A stretch of DNA of 64,000 nucleotides from a virus. This document shows, one piece after another, positions 56,937 to 63,731 of this stretch. The translations under genes and the position numbers were made by a program. Below the pieces are notes generated by a model. That model was not told the origin of the DNA. It did no database searches and saw only the letters and a list, made by a program, of their open reading frames with translations. The stretch is from the IMG/VR virus record IMGVR_UViG_3300045256_000282, positions 1 to 64,000 of that record. One strand, given 5' to 3'. Positions within the stretch are counted from its first letter, which is position 1; each line of letters opens with the position of its first letter.

Positions 56937-57090
56937 TTGTTCTCCAGTCCCAGATAGCTCCGATTAAGAAACAGCTACCTGATATGAAGGAGCATACCCT
57001 ACCAAGAGTAACGCTGTCAAGTATTCCTATGAGCGTGGCAGAGAAGAAGGCTATGGCGCAGACTAGTGATAGGGCTTGACGAGGTTTCAT
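56929..57090 (-). CDS. Small two-TM membrane protein (53 aa)
   Basis: ALSLVCAIAFFSATLIGIL and CSFISGSCFLIGAIWDW are hydrophobic helices. ATG at 57090 and an 8-nt overlap with the next gene. Unknown; a small holin-like or membrane modulator shape. Confidence 0.62.
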   Translation of the reverse strand: MKPRQALSLVCAIAFFSATLIGILDSVTLGRVCSFISGSCFLIGAIWDWRTNE

Positions 57091-57091
57091 A

Positions 57092-57220
57092 TTACCTCAA
57101 AAGCAATATAGCCGCAATTGCAGCCCAGGCAATGCAATGGTGACCTGTGTAGTGTTGGACTCCTGCGTAGACAACGATTAGCAGGGAGAGCTTGTAGACG
57201 TGACGGTATAGGGGTTTCAT
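57092..57220 (-). CDS. Tiny membrane protein (42 aa)
   Basis: MKPLYRHVYKLSLLIVVYAGVQHY, then HHCIAWAAIAAILLLR. Two short hydrophobic stretches. TAATG overlap with the previous gene. Unknown. Confidence 0.6.
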   Translation of the reverse strand: MKPLYRHVYKLSLLIVVYAGVQHYTGHHCIAWAAIAAILLLR

Positions 57221-57399
57221 TAGAACATTACCCCAATTGTGAACCTACCCAAAGTAAGCCGGTAGATGTATTTCTTGTCTTTCCTCATAAACGTGCGAGT
57301 AATACCAAACAACGTGTCCATCCTTTGGTTTCTGCTAGTGTTACTCCACCAACAAGTCCCAGGCTTAGCTATTTTGGCGATCACGATAGGCATTTTCAT
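57220..57399 (-). CDS. Small basic protein (59 aa)
   Basis: MKMPIVIAKIAKPGTCWW, then NQRMDTLFGITRTFMRKDKKYIYRL. ATG 57399 lies 4 nt after the previous stop. Unknown. Confidence 0.55.
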   Translation of the reverse strand: MKMPIVIAKIAKPGTCWWSNTSRNQRMDTLFGITRTFMRKDKKYIYRLTLGRFTIGVMF

Positions 57400-57403
57400 A
57401 CGG

Positions 57404-57604
57404 TTACTGCTTTTTTCCTTTAGCTGCCATTTCTTTAGCCGCCGCAAACACCCAGCGTCTTGCTGTATACTGATTCCAGTGAAGATTTAACTCAGTGTCT
57501 GTTTCTTTATGAAAGCCCCAACAGTGAGAGCCGTCGCATAGCACCACCCACCCATCGGGTAGGGGCTTGAATCTTTTTGGGTATTGGTACTCAAAAATTG
57601 TCAT
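57404..57604 (-). CDS. Hypothetical protein (66 aa)
   Basis: KPLPDGWVVLCDGSHCWGFHKETDTELNLHWNQY; Trp/His/Cys-rich. ATGA overlap with the previous gene. Unknown. Confidence 0.65.
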   Translation of the reverse strand: MTIFEYQYPKRFKPLPDGWVVLCDGSHCWGFHKETDTELNLHWNQYTARRWVFAAAKEMAAKGKKQ

Positions 57605-58035
57605 AAACCTTTGTTTTTCCTATCAACTTTCTTCTGCAGCTCTAAAACCTTCTTATCGTGCTCCTCGGTCCACTCTCGAAGGGTGACCTCTCCGAAGACT
57701 GCGTAGGTTCGAACATATTCCGAGGTCGCGTCGTCTAAAACTTTATATCTCAGGTTCATCTGCCAGATTTGGCCGCCAGCTCGAGACAGTAGGCGTTCCA
57801 TGATCGGAAAATTCTTTTTATTGATAACGCCAGTAGAGACCATCTCCTTGACCATCTCGACCTCTTTCGCAGTTTCAGGAGAAGTATAGTACCCCTCAAA
57901 AAGCTTAACCTCACCCCACATCTCCTCATCGATCTCGCCCTGAACATCATTCACGTAGTATTGGCCTGTAGGCGCTCCCCAGCGGTCGGCATACTCCTGG
58001 ATCGAAGGTAACTTGCAGATTCTCTTCATGACCAT
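57601..58035 (-). CDS. Hypothetical protein (144 aa)
   Basis: AAGGAG 8 nt before the ATG. GQYYVNDVQGEIDEEMWGEVKLFEGYY and YVRTYAVFGEVTLREWTEEHD; alpha/beta, no family recognised. Confidence 0.68.
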   Translation of the reverse strand: MVMKRICKLPSIQEYADRWGAPTGQYYVNDVQGEIDEEMWGEVKLFEGYYTSPETAKEVEMVKEMVSTGVINKKNFPIMERLLSRAGGQIWQMNLRYKVLDDATSEYVRTYAVFGEVTLREWTEEHDKKVLELQKKVDRKNKGL

Positions 58036-58300
58036 ACTTAGGGCTCCTTAGTTAAAACTTTGAACCGATGAGGCGCAACCCTCCACTTGCTCGGTATCTA
58101 CACAAGGCGGCATAATTTAAGGAACCACGCCAGCCAAAGGTCCGGTAAAATCATGGGTTCTACCTAGCCCAGGTGAGGTACCTCCCACCAAGTGTTGTCT
58201 ATTGTTACGAGTCCAACTGTGCCTCGGGAGCTGCCGCTCCTATCCCAACTTAGTATCGAGAGCTACCCGACCTATGGTTGGAAAACTTATACATATACTA
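58036..58300. other. 265-bp region without a supported gene; possible structured RNA
   Basis: Neither strand has a convincing start-to-stop frame. On the minus strand GGAGC-GGCA-GCTCC is a perfect hairpin and GGTG...GAGGTACCTCACC a near palindrome, and GC content is higher than in the flanks. A start-less minus-strand frame ending TIDNTWWEVPHLG could be the remnant of a decayed gene. No tRNA fold could be completed. Confidence 0.35.
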
Positions 58301-58444
58301 TCAGAACTCAAAAAAACTTTCAAACACTTTCATCTCTTCATCACTCATCCGGCCCATTATCACTGACACCATACCAGGATTCCCCTTAATGATCCACCCC
58401 ATCTTGGTACCGTCTGTCCTTTTGATGTACCTGATGGCAACCAT
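58301..58444 (-). CDS. Small hypothetical protein (47 aa)
   Basis: AAGGA upstream of the ATG at 58444. MVAIRYIKRTDGTKMGWIIK, then MSDEEMKVFESFFEF. Unknown, but well positioned between the neighbours. Confidence 0.6.
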   Translation of the reverse strand: MVAIRYIKRTDGTKMGWIIKGNPGMVSVIMGRMSDEEMKVFESFFEF

Positions 58445-58479
58445 TAATCCAATTCCTTGTTGAGTTCTTTTAAACCCGG

Positions 58480-58866
58480 TCAGGTATTCTTTTTCTTCTT
58501 TTCAAAAGCCTTACGAACCTTGATGCACTGCTTATACAGCCTCTCGACCTCGGCCATTCGTTCCTTGATCGGAGCGTCACTCCAGAACTGGTCATCCATG
58601 AGATCAGGAAGAAATCTAGGACCCCATGCGATAGGACGACGACCTTGGGTGTGGCCAGGAGCATCAAAGCTATTGTAAAACCCCTGAAAGTTCTGGTCAC
58701 CTGTGGCTAGGTGAAAGAACAACTCTCGGATTGCATAGAACGTGTCAGAGTCCCAATCGCTGTGCTCCAGCTCAAACTTCTTGTAAGAAATTTCTTTTAC
58801 AAGCTTATATGCGTGAGTATGGTGCGCTTTAATAAGTCTGTCTAAGGCTTCTATTGTTGAGGTCAT
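58480..58866 (-). CDS. Hypothetical protein (128 aa)
   Basis: GGAG site. Helical N-terminus (EALDRLIKAHHTHAYKLVKEISYKKFELEHSDWDSD) and a C-terminal RPIAWGPRFLPDLMDDQFWSDAPI segment. Unknown. Confidence 0.68.
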   Translation of the reverse strand: MTSTIEALDRLIKAHHTHAYKLVKEISYKKFELEHSDWDSDTFYAIRELFFHLATGDQNFQGFYNSFDAPGHTQGRRPIAWGPRFLPDLMDDQFWSDAPIKERMAEVERLYKQCIKVRKAFEKKKKNT

Positions 58867-58897
58867 ACTTTTTCTCCAAACAGCTTGAGAAAGCTTC

Positions 58898-59122
58898 TCA
58901 CAAGATCCTCAATCCTCTAAATTCGTTTTCAATATCCTTCTCATACTTTACTACATTGCTTGTGTAAGTCAAGTCCACTTTTCCCCACGGCGTAATCAAA
59001 TCCACACCACGGCGATCTTTAGACTTACCAGACACAACCCACCAATCCAGGCCAAACTTTGGCATATCTGGCTCGATCTCGTTTCTCTTCCACGTTTTAA
59101 GGTATAGCGCTGGAAGCTTCAT
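58898..59122 (-). CDS. Hypothetical protein (74 aa)
   Basis: MKLPALYLKTWKRNEIEP, FGLDWWVVSGKSKDRRGVDLITPWG; beta-rich. ATGA overlap with the zinc-ribbon gene upstream. Unknown. Confidence 0.65.
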   Translation of the reverse strand: MKLPALYLKTWKRNEIEPDMPKFGLDWWVVSGKSKDRRGVDLITPWGKVDLTYTSNVVKYEKDIENEFRGLRIL

Positions 59123-59397
59123 TGCAGATCTCCTTCGTCGTCAAAGTCGTAATCGTAGTAGGAAGGGTCAAAGTCGAGAGGTCCACCTGGGTAACCGCCA
59201 TGGGGTGGATGATATGTGTTCGCGTCCTTACCTCCCTCGGCAACCAAGCGCTCGAACTCTGCAACTAGGTCCTCGTTACCTACCGGAGTCTCGACAGCTT
59301 CTAGCTTGATCTCGTCCTTGCAGGTTCGGCAGTAGTAGTACTTGACCGACATAAGCTCGACAAGTACGCCATCGTTTTTACACTTTGAGCAGATCAT
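59119..59397 (-). CDS. Zinc-ribbon protein (92 aa)
   Basis: ATG at 59397 with GGAGAG upstream. MICSKCKNDGVLVELMSVKYYYCRTCKDEI is a Cys4 ribbon; the tail is acidic and Tyr/Asp-rich (DPSYYDYDFDDEGD). Unknown target. Confidence 0.7.
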   Translation of the reverse strand: MICSKCKNDGVLVELMSVKYYYCRTCKDEIKLEAVETPVGNEDLVAEFERLVAEGGKDANTYHPPHGGYPGGPLDFDPSYYDYDFDDEGDLQ

Positions 59398-59413
59398 AGA
59401 CTCTCCAATACCT

Positions 59414-59650
59414 TCATGATGTTTTACCAAACTTGCCCCGAACCTTTTCCACCAAGAATCCTGGGATAGCGTCAACAAACCTGTAGTCATATCTGGCTGC
59501 ACACTTCTTCAGGTCAGACCTAAGAAAGTCGATGTCGGAGCTTGTCCACTGACCTAGCTGTTGACCCTTCTCGTTCCAAACCTCACCATACACCAGGGTT
59601 TGTCCTGTTTCTAGTTTCAACCATTCTACCGGAAATCCATAGGCTCTCAT
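59414..59650 (-). CDS. Hypothetical protein (78 aa)
   Basis: ATG at 59650 after AGGGAG. PVEWLKLETGQTLVYGEVWNEKGQQLGQW, helical middle. Unknown. Confidence 0.65.
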   Translation of the reverse strand: MRAYGFPVEWLKLETGQTLVYGEVWNEKGQQLGQWTSSDIDFLRSDLKKCAARYDYRFVDAIPGFLVEKVRGKFGKTS

Positions 59651-59675
59651 CGCACATCTCCCTTTAAAATTTGTC

Positions 59676-60101
59676 TCATATCTTGTAAACCTCAACCAAG
59701 GCTTCCGCCTGTTCCTTCGTGAGACGCTCACCTAACTTGAATCCATACTTGTATACGCTAAGGTAGTTTACTATGTTAACTTCTGTCGAGTGTACGTCAA
59801 GTTGCGATAGGCTATCGCCGTGCAGCTTTGCGATGATCTTCTCGTCCAAAACCCCGTTGTCCTCGCATGAGTATCCGCATATGATATCGAGCTTGACCAT
59901 CGTCAATGGTGGGATAGGTTCGCTGGATATGATGAACACATCAAGGGCGTCACCATCCTTGGCTAAGGTGTCAACGATGAAACCGTAGTTGGTGGGGACG
60001 GAGACGTTAAGGGGTCGGTCAATCTCCATGTTTCCGCTGACCTTGCTGATCTCGTACTTGTAGCGTGTTCCTGCTGGCATCTCTATGATTGCTTTGATCA
60101 T
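59676..60101 (-). CDS. ppa: Inorganic pyrophosphatase (family I)
   Basis: 141 aa, shorter than cellular enzymes (about 175). IKAIIEMPAGTRYKYEI (Lys/Tyr/Glu cluster), NYGFI (38-42), DGDALDVF (Asp49, Asp51, Asp54; canonical DGDPLDVL) and the later CEDNGVLDEKIIAK metal/phosphate site are in order. It hydrolyses the pyrophosphate released by DNA and RNA synthesis, and so pulls replication forward. The ATG at 60101 overlaps the previous stop (ATGA). Confidence 0.9.
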   Translation of the reverse strand: MIKAIIEMPAGTRYKYEISKVSGNMEIDRPLNVSVPTNYGFIVDTLAKDGDALDVFIISSEPIPPLTMVKLDIICGYSCEDNGVLDEKIIAKLHGDSLSQLDVHSTEVNIVNYLSVYKYGFKLGERLTKEQAEALVEVYKI

Positions 60102-60349
60102 CGGCAGCAACCGCCTTCCGTGCCTGGGCATCCAGCGCACCTGTCCGATTCCTTGGTCATTAAGGCTTCGCCTCTTTCGCCCATGCCTGCGCCGATCTTC
60201 TCGAGTTCGTCGATCATATTGGTCAAGTAATTGATCGTCTCGTCGCTGTTGTCGATGTTGTGAAGGTTACCGATGGCCTGACTGAGCAGGGCAGCGGCGT
60301 AACCGATGCTCTGGCAGAAGTTTGCGATCTCTAAAACTTGCCTGTTCAT
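60098..60349 (-). CDS. Hypothetical helical protein with Cys-rich end (83 aa)
   Basis: ATG at 60349 in an ATGA overlap. Helical (IANFCQSIGYAAALLSQAIGNLHNI, YLTNMIDELEKIGAGM), ending CAGCPGTEGGCC. Unknown; the final cysteines could bind metal. Confidence 0.65.
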   Translation of the reverse strand: MNRQVLEIANFCQSIGYAAALLSQAIGNLHNIDNSDETINYLTNMIDELEKIGAGMGERGEALMTKESDRCAGCPGTEGGCCR

Positions 60350-60549
60350 ACGGCACCACAAGGGTTGGTAGGTTCAAGCACAACTACGCGAAGGTTCAGG
60401 TGATCAGCCAACTTCTGGAGAAGCTCCTCTGGCGAACCGGCCTCAATCTCGTGCGACGACCCAAGGTAGCCTCCAACCAGGGAGAGTCCATCAGACATCA
60501 CCTGGATAGGTTGCGTAACCTCGTTTACGATCAAGAAATATGTTTTCAT
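60346..60549 (-). CDS. Hypothetical protein (67 aa)
   Basis: YFLIVNEVTQPIQVMSDGLSLV, EELLQKLADHLNLRVVVLEPTN. ATGA overlaps at both ends. Unknown. Confidence 0.65.
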   Translation of the reverse strand: MKTYFLIVNEVTQPIQVMSDGLSLVGGYLGSSHEIEAGSPEELLQKLADHLNLRVVVLEPTNPCGAV

Positions 60550-60932
60550 AAAGCTGCCTCTTTCAAGTAATTTCTATAAGCTTTGCCTTCATTGTCGTGA
60601 AGGCCATCTTTAACCTCTAGGGTGAAGACCAGGTCACGAGCGATGGTAAGGCCCAACCTTACACCCTTATCGTGCCCAGCATCATTACCTAAAACCCAAG
60701 ACAATAAGTTAAACTTACGGGTTTTAATCTCATCCTGAAGCTCGAGATCAAGCTCGTTGATCCTGGAGCTGAACAAGACTGGGTCAAACTTTAGCGGGAA
60801 CCCGTTAAGTCGATCCCTTACGGAAAGCAAACCGTCCATGACCGCCTTGGTCTCAGCTTTAGTTGCGGCAAAGTCGAGTTGTCTTTGCAACATCGTGAAA
60901 ACTTCTAGACCTGACAAATCACTTAGCGACAC
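60546..60932 (-). CDS. Hypothetical protein (128 aa)
   Basis: GTG at 60932 is preferred to TTG 60959 because GGAGG lies 4 nt upstream of it. Helical N-terminal half (LEVFTMLQRQLDFAATKAETKAVMDGLLSVRDRL) and a C-terminal GHDKGVRLGLTIARDLVFTLEVKDGL. Unknown. Confidence 0.62.
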   Translation of the reverse strand: MSLSDLSGLEVFTMLQRQLDFAATKAETKAVMDGLLSVRDRLNGFPLKFDPVLFSSRINELDLELQDEIKTRKFNLLSWVLGNDAGHDKGVRLGLTIARDLVFTLEVKDGLHDNEGKAYRNYLKEAAL

Positions 60933-61014
60933 GCAGCCTCCGAAACTCGGTTTGTTCAACTTCTTCTACTGCCTTGATGATATCATTTATGAACTTAACG
61001 TCAAGCTCTCTCAT
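60919..61014 (-). CDS. Tiny protein (31 aa)
   Basis: MRELDVKFINDIIKAVEEVEQ, a single helix. ATGA overlap upstream and 14-nt overlap downstream; it could serve mainly for translational coupling. The TGATATCAT element lies inside it. Confidence 0.45.
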   Translation of the reverse strand: MRELDVKFINDIIKAVEEVEQTEFRRLRVAK

Positions 61015-61151
61015 GTGCAAACCACTCTCACCTTAGCGTTAGGACGACAGCGCCTAGCCTTCATCAGGTTGTCGTAAGCTTCTTGTTTTGTACTGTAGGC
61101 CTTATATGGCTCCAGTAAGTAGCCGTAGTCGTAAACAATCCACCAAGTCAC
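61011..61151 (-). CDS. Small protein (46 aa), GTG start
   Basis: GTG overlaps the previous stop (GTGA). MTWWIVYDYGYLLEPYKAYSTKQEAYDNLMKARRC has the shape of small phage modules that follow DUF7336-like genes. Unknown. Confidence 0.6.
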   Translation of the reverse strand: MTWWIVYDYGYLLEPYKAYSTKQEAYDNLMKARRCRPNAKVRVVCT

Positions 61152-61393
61152 TCTTCCACCTCGTGGATCGGCTTGTTAAGCTCAATCTCCATCACACGCC
61201 AATGGTATGAAAGCTCCCCGTCAAAGTGATAGACACGGTACTTACCGTTCTTACTTGGTTTACTGTGCTTGAAGTCAGATGTTGTCTCAAGGAAAGCCCA
61301 AGCCTTATCTTCGGAGTCGAACACGCCGACCACCTGCTCGAAGTAACCCTCCATCAGGGTATTGCTGTCTTTAAATGCCAGATAAACTTTCAT
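61148..61393 (-). CDS. Small phage protein, DUF7336-like (81 aa)
   Basis: KVYLAFKDSNTLMEGYFEQVVGVFDSEDKAWAFLE and YHWRVMEIELN resemble the small alpha/beta domain of DUF7336-type proteins. GAGG site. Function unknown. Confidence 0.65.
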   Translation of the reverse strand: MKVYLAFKDSNTLMEGYFEQVVGVFDSEDKAWAFLETTSDFKHSKPSKNGKYRVYHFDGELSYHWRVMEIELNKPIHEVEE

Positions 61394-61417
61394 ACATCCT
61401 CATTTCTGTAGCTAAGG

Positions 61418-61594
61418 TCAGGTTTTTCCTTCGCATTTAGCAGAGTGTTTTACTCCACTAACAATGGCCCGACTTTCTTTTGATATTTTTACAACTATAA
61501 TCTTACAATCTTTTGAACAAGACTTTTTTGTTTCATAAAGAACTTTAAGACTAGTTTCATTTTTTCTTCTATTTCTTAGCCACAATTTTTTCAC
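61418..61594 (-). CDS. Small basic Cys-containing protein (58 aa), GTG start
   Basis: GTG overlaps the stop of the gene upstream (GTGA). MKKLWLRNRRKNETSLKVLYE, then CSKDCKIIVVKIS and HSAKCEGKT. AT-rich and without a ribosome site of its own, so translation would depend on coupling. Otherwise this 197-bp stretch would be empty. Confidence 0.48.
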   Translation of the reverse strand: MKKLWLRNRRKNETSLKVLYETKKSCSKDCKIIVVKISKESRAIVSGVKHSAKCEGKT

Positions 61595-61788
61595 TTGTAA
61601 CCCTGAGCTTTCTCGACATCAGACGCCTTCGGAGCCTTCAACAACGTAACCTTGACCTCGTGGTCGTAAGCGTACCCAAGGGAATGCTCGAGGATGGCCT
61701 CCTTGACTCGCTCTGCCGTAGCCTCGTAGCCATCGGCAACCCAAGTCTCGTCAACCTCGATCTCAACCGTCCATTTGAACTTTTTCAT
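61591..61788 (-). CDS. Hypothetical protein (65 aa)
   Basis: KKFKWTVEIEVDETWVADGYEATAERVKEAIL: a strand-helix pattern of small phage proteins. GGGAG site. Unknown. Confidence 0.68.
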   Translation of the reverse strand: MKKFKWTVEIEVDETWVADGYEATAERVKEAILEHSLGYAYDHEVKVTLLKAPKASDVEKAQGYK

Positions 61789-61789
61789 G

Positions 61790-62092
61790 TTACTCCCAAA
61801 TCACGTTTACGTAAACGCTGCCCTGTCCAGACAGATGTCGTTCAAAACAGCGCAGCTTTAACCGATACCCTTGAGATACAAAGTGCCTGTTTATGATGAA
61901 AAAATCAACTCCTTTGAACACGGTAAGCTCTCCGCTTTGCTTCTTACCTAGCTTTTTCTGTTTGGAGATCCTTTTTTCCATCTTGTTAATAAACTCTTGA
62001 ACCCGATCTCGCATCAGGTAGAGCACCTCTCCGCTGATCTCGCCAAAAACTGGGGTGACTGCCATTTCCTTGCAAGCTTGTCTTAAATCCAT
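61790..62092 (-). CDS. Hypothetical protein (100 aa)
   Basis: ATG at 62092, 2 nt after the previous stop. Helical centre (RDRVQEFINKMEKRISKQKKLGKK), C-terminal beta. Unknown. Confidence 0.66.
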   Translation of the reverse strand: MDLRQACKEMAVTPVFGEISGEVLYLMRDRVQEFINKMEKRISKQKKLGKKQSGELTVFKGVDFFIINRHFVSQGYRLKLRCFERHLSGQGSVYVNVIWE

Positions 62093-62094
62093 AA

Positions 62095-62496
62095 TTAATC
62101 CCACCGCTTCTCGAACATGTACCAGTGATCAGTCCCTGCGGCAGATGCGATGGCTTCCTTAGCCATGATGTCAAACATGTACTCGGTCGTAGGGAGTAAG
62201 AACATAAGCTCAAGAGCCTTGGCTTCGCCATCGGACATCATGCCCGGACCACGCTCTTGGCGAAGCCTATCGTCAAGCTTCATGATGAAGGCTTGATAAA
62301 CGTGCTCAGAATCTTTCCAGCGATGACCATACTCGATCACCTGATCAACACCATAGTCTGTACCGGCATCGCGCTTTAAGTAAGCAGCAAACTCTGACTG
62401 AGGCATAGCCTTGAAAAGGGAAATCTGATTCTCGATCGCAGCGATCGCCTTGGCCTTGAACTCTTTACCAAACTTCTTTGAATGACTGGTATACAT
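62095..62496 (-). CDS. Hypothetical helical protein (133 aa)
   Basis: GAGGAG site, promoter immediately upstream. All-helical (FKAKAIAAIENQISLFKAMPQSEFAAYLKRD, GEAKALELMFLLPTTEYMFDIMAKEAI). Unknown; the first gene of a promoter-led small-gene operon. Confidence 0.7.
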   Translation of the reverse strand: MYTSHSKKFGKEFKAKAIAAIENQISLFKAMPQSEFAAYLKRDAGTDYGVDQVIEYGHRWKDSEHVYQAFIMKLDDRLRQERGPGMMSDGEAKALELMFLLPTTEYMFDIMAKEAIASAAGTDHWYMFEKRWD

Positions 62497-62514
62497 GTCG
62501 ATCTCCTCGGATAC

Positions 62515-62543
62515 AGTATCTCAAAGCCTATCAAACAAGTCAA
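62515..62543 (-). promoter_or_regulatory. TTGACT-N17-GATACT promoter
   Basis: Minus strand: -35 TTGACT (62543-62538), spacer 17 ending TTTGA, -10 GATACT (62520-62515). It reads the operon starting at 62496. Confidence 0.68.
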
Positions 62544-62552
62544 CAATTAATT

Positions 62553-62629
62553 TGGTCCGCCACCAGGGGATTGCACCCTGCTCTAAACCGTTTATAAGAC
62601 GGTTCCAGACCACTAGCCCGCCGTGGCGA
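62553..62629 (-). tRNA. tRNA-like gene, possible tRNA-Ile (anticodon UAU)
   Basis: 77 nt with encoded CCA. Acceptor TCGCCAC/GTGGCGG (one U-G pair), anticodon stem ACCGT/ACGGT with loop CTTATAA (anticodon UAU, codon AUA), T stem CAGGG/CCCTG with loop TGCAATC, discriminator A. Weak points: G instead of U at position 8, a D stem that needs wobble pairs, and G in place of T55. So it may be a divergent or decaying tRNA. Confidence 0.5.
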
Positions 62630-62645
62630 GTTCAAACGTGAATTG

Positions 62646-62888
62646 TTAAGCCTTAGGTGAATCGTTTCGACGAGATGGCCCCTCGATGGGGATGATGTTC
62701 AGGCGAACACCAACGATACGAAAAGCCTGGTCCTTATTGTAAGACCTCGCGTGATACTGCTTGGCGTCTTCATGATTAGAGAACAGTGGGCCTTGTCGGC
62801 CAAACTTACCACGGCTTCCATCCTGAGTTCTCTCCTGAACGAGCAGGTGATATCCAATTTTTTCATGTGTCTTGCGTAGGCGTTTCAT
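62646..62888 (-). CDS. Hypothetical basic protein (80 aa)
   Basis: KIGYHLLVQERTQDGSRGKFGRQGPLFSNHEDAKQYHARSY: Arg/Lys/His-rich, possible nucleic-acid binding. AGAGGAAG site and overlap with the gene upstream. Unknown. Confidence 0.64.
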   Translation of the reverse strand: MKRLRKTHEKIGYHLLVQERTQDGSRGKFGRQGPLFSNHEDAKQYHARSYNKDQAFRIVGVRLNIIPIEGPSRRNDSPKA

Positions 62889-63145
62889 TTGTTCTTCCTC
62901 TTTCTTTCGATTCTCTTGATCGTTTTGATCATACCAATTGACATTAGCACAAAGTGAGACCGAAGCATAGCTCTGTTTGCTAGGATCTTTCGGATCTTGT
63001 TAAACCGTGGATACAGGATAAGGCGCTTCCACAAGGGAAAAGACTCAAGCCTAGCAAGGCCACTAAGCCTGCGCTTCTCGATCCTTTGACCCATCGCCAT
63101 CGTATCTCTCGCCATCTTTCTTGGTCCGTCCATATCTTCGTTCAT
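62885..63145 (-). CDS. Hypothetical basic protein (86 aa)
   Basis: Very Arg/Lys-rich (KRRLSGLARLESFPLWKRLILYPRFNKIRKIL). Might bind nucleic acid. Reads on from the 63434 gene 1 nt after its stop. Unknown. Confidence 0.62.
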   Translation of the reverse strand: MNEDMDGPRKMARDTMAMGQRIEKRRLSGLARLESFPLWKRLILYPRFNKIRKILANRAMLRSHFVLMSIGMIKTIKRIERKRKNK

Positions 63146-63146
63146 T

Positions 63147-63434
63147 TTACGTATTAACCTCCTCTGAAAAATCAGTAAGTTTTGACAGAAAAACTCTCAT
63201 CTCATAACCGTGATCTTTATCAAGGCCCTCAGTGATACCAACATCTCCGAACCTCGAGGCCATGGTCACCCTGACTCTCAGGTTGTTCCAGGTAGCATAG
63301 AGCTTCGGAACTCCCCATCTCCATCGCCTAATCTGCCAGTAAGCAGGGATGCGCTTATACAAGAGGAACTTGCGAAGCGCCTTTGCTTGGCTCTTGTCCC
63401 TGATGTAGTCGTCGCAATGCTTAGGCTCGGTCAT
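63147..63434 (-). CDS. Hypothetical protein (95 aa)
   Basis: HCDDYIRDKSQAKALRKFLLYKRIPAYWQIRRWRWGVPKLYATW: basic and aromatic. Its ATG is only 6 nt from the -10 box, with no ribosome site. Unknown. Confidence 0.64.
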   Translation of the reverse strand: MTEPKHCDDYIRDKSQAKALRKFLLYKRIPAYWQIRRWRWGVPKLYATWNNLRVRVTMASRFGDVGITEGLDKDHGYEMRVFLSKLTDFSEEVNT

Positions 63435-63440
63435 ATCGCA

Positions 63441-63469
63441 ATCATCCCAGAATAATGTTATCAGGTCAA
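63441..63469 (-). promoter_or_regulatory. TTGACC-N17-GATGAT promoter, ATG 6 nt downstream
   Basis: Minus strand: -35 TTGACC (63469-63464), spacer 17 ending CTGG, -10 GATGAT (63446-63441), then 6 nt to the ATG at 63434. Confidence 0.6.
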
Positions 63470-63480
63470 CTCGCAGGTGT

Positions 63481-63681
63481 TTATGCTGCTTCCACCAAGG
63501 TCACTTCAACCTTTCCAAGGAAAGGACGATCAAACGTAGCGCCAATTGCACCCTCTTGAGAAAGCTTGATTACGTGAGCGGTGATCTCAGCAACCATAGG
63601 ATCGGCGAGAGCTTCTTGAGTCGTCATCTCTACCGTGGTGAAGTTACCTGAGAATGTTTTAAACTTAAATTGAACTTTCAT
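63481..63681 (-). CDS. Hypothetical protein (66 aa)
   Basis: VQFKFKTFSGNFTTVEMTTQEALADPMVAEITAHVI: strand-strand-helix, like the 61591 protein. AGGAG site. Single-gene unit between two promoters. Confidence 0.68.
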   Translation of the reverse strand: MKVQFKFKTFSGNFTTVEMTTQEALADPMVAEITAHVIKLSQEGAIGATFDRPFLGKVEVTLVEAA

Positions 63682-63702
63682 ATGCCGATCTCCTATGATT
63701 AG

Positions 63703-63731
63703 AGCATCTCAAATTCGATTAAATCTGTCAA
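63703..63731 (-). promoter_or_regulatory. TTGACA-N17-GATGCT promoter
   Basis: Minus strand: -35 TTGACA (63731-63726), overlapping the stop of the upstream gene, spacer 17 ending TTTGA, -10 GATGCT (63708-63703). Confidence 0.68.

Noticed and set aside
58036-58300. tRNA in the gene-free stretch
   Set aside because: Some tRNA-like fragments are visible, but no acceptor, anticodon and T arm combine in a 70-90 nt frame on either strand.
62553-62629. Plus-strand reading of the tRNA-like element
   Set aside because: The anticodon would be AUA with unmodified A34, and the 3' CCA and T loop only fit the minus strand.
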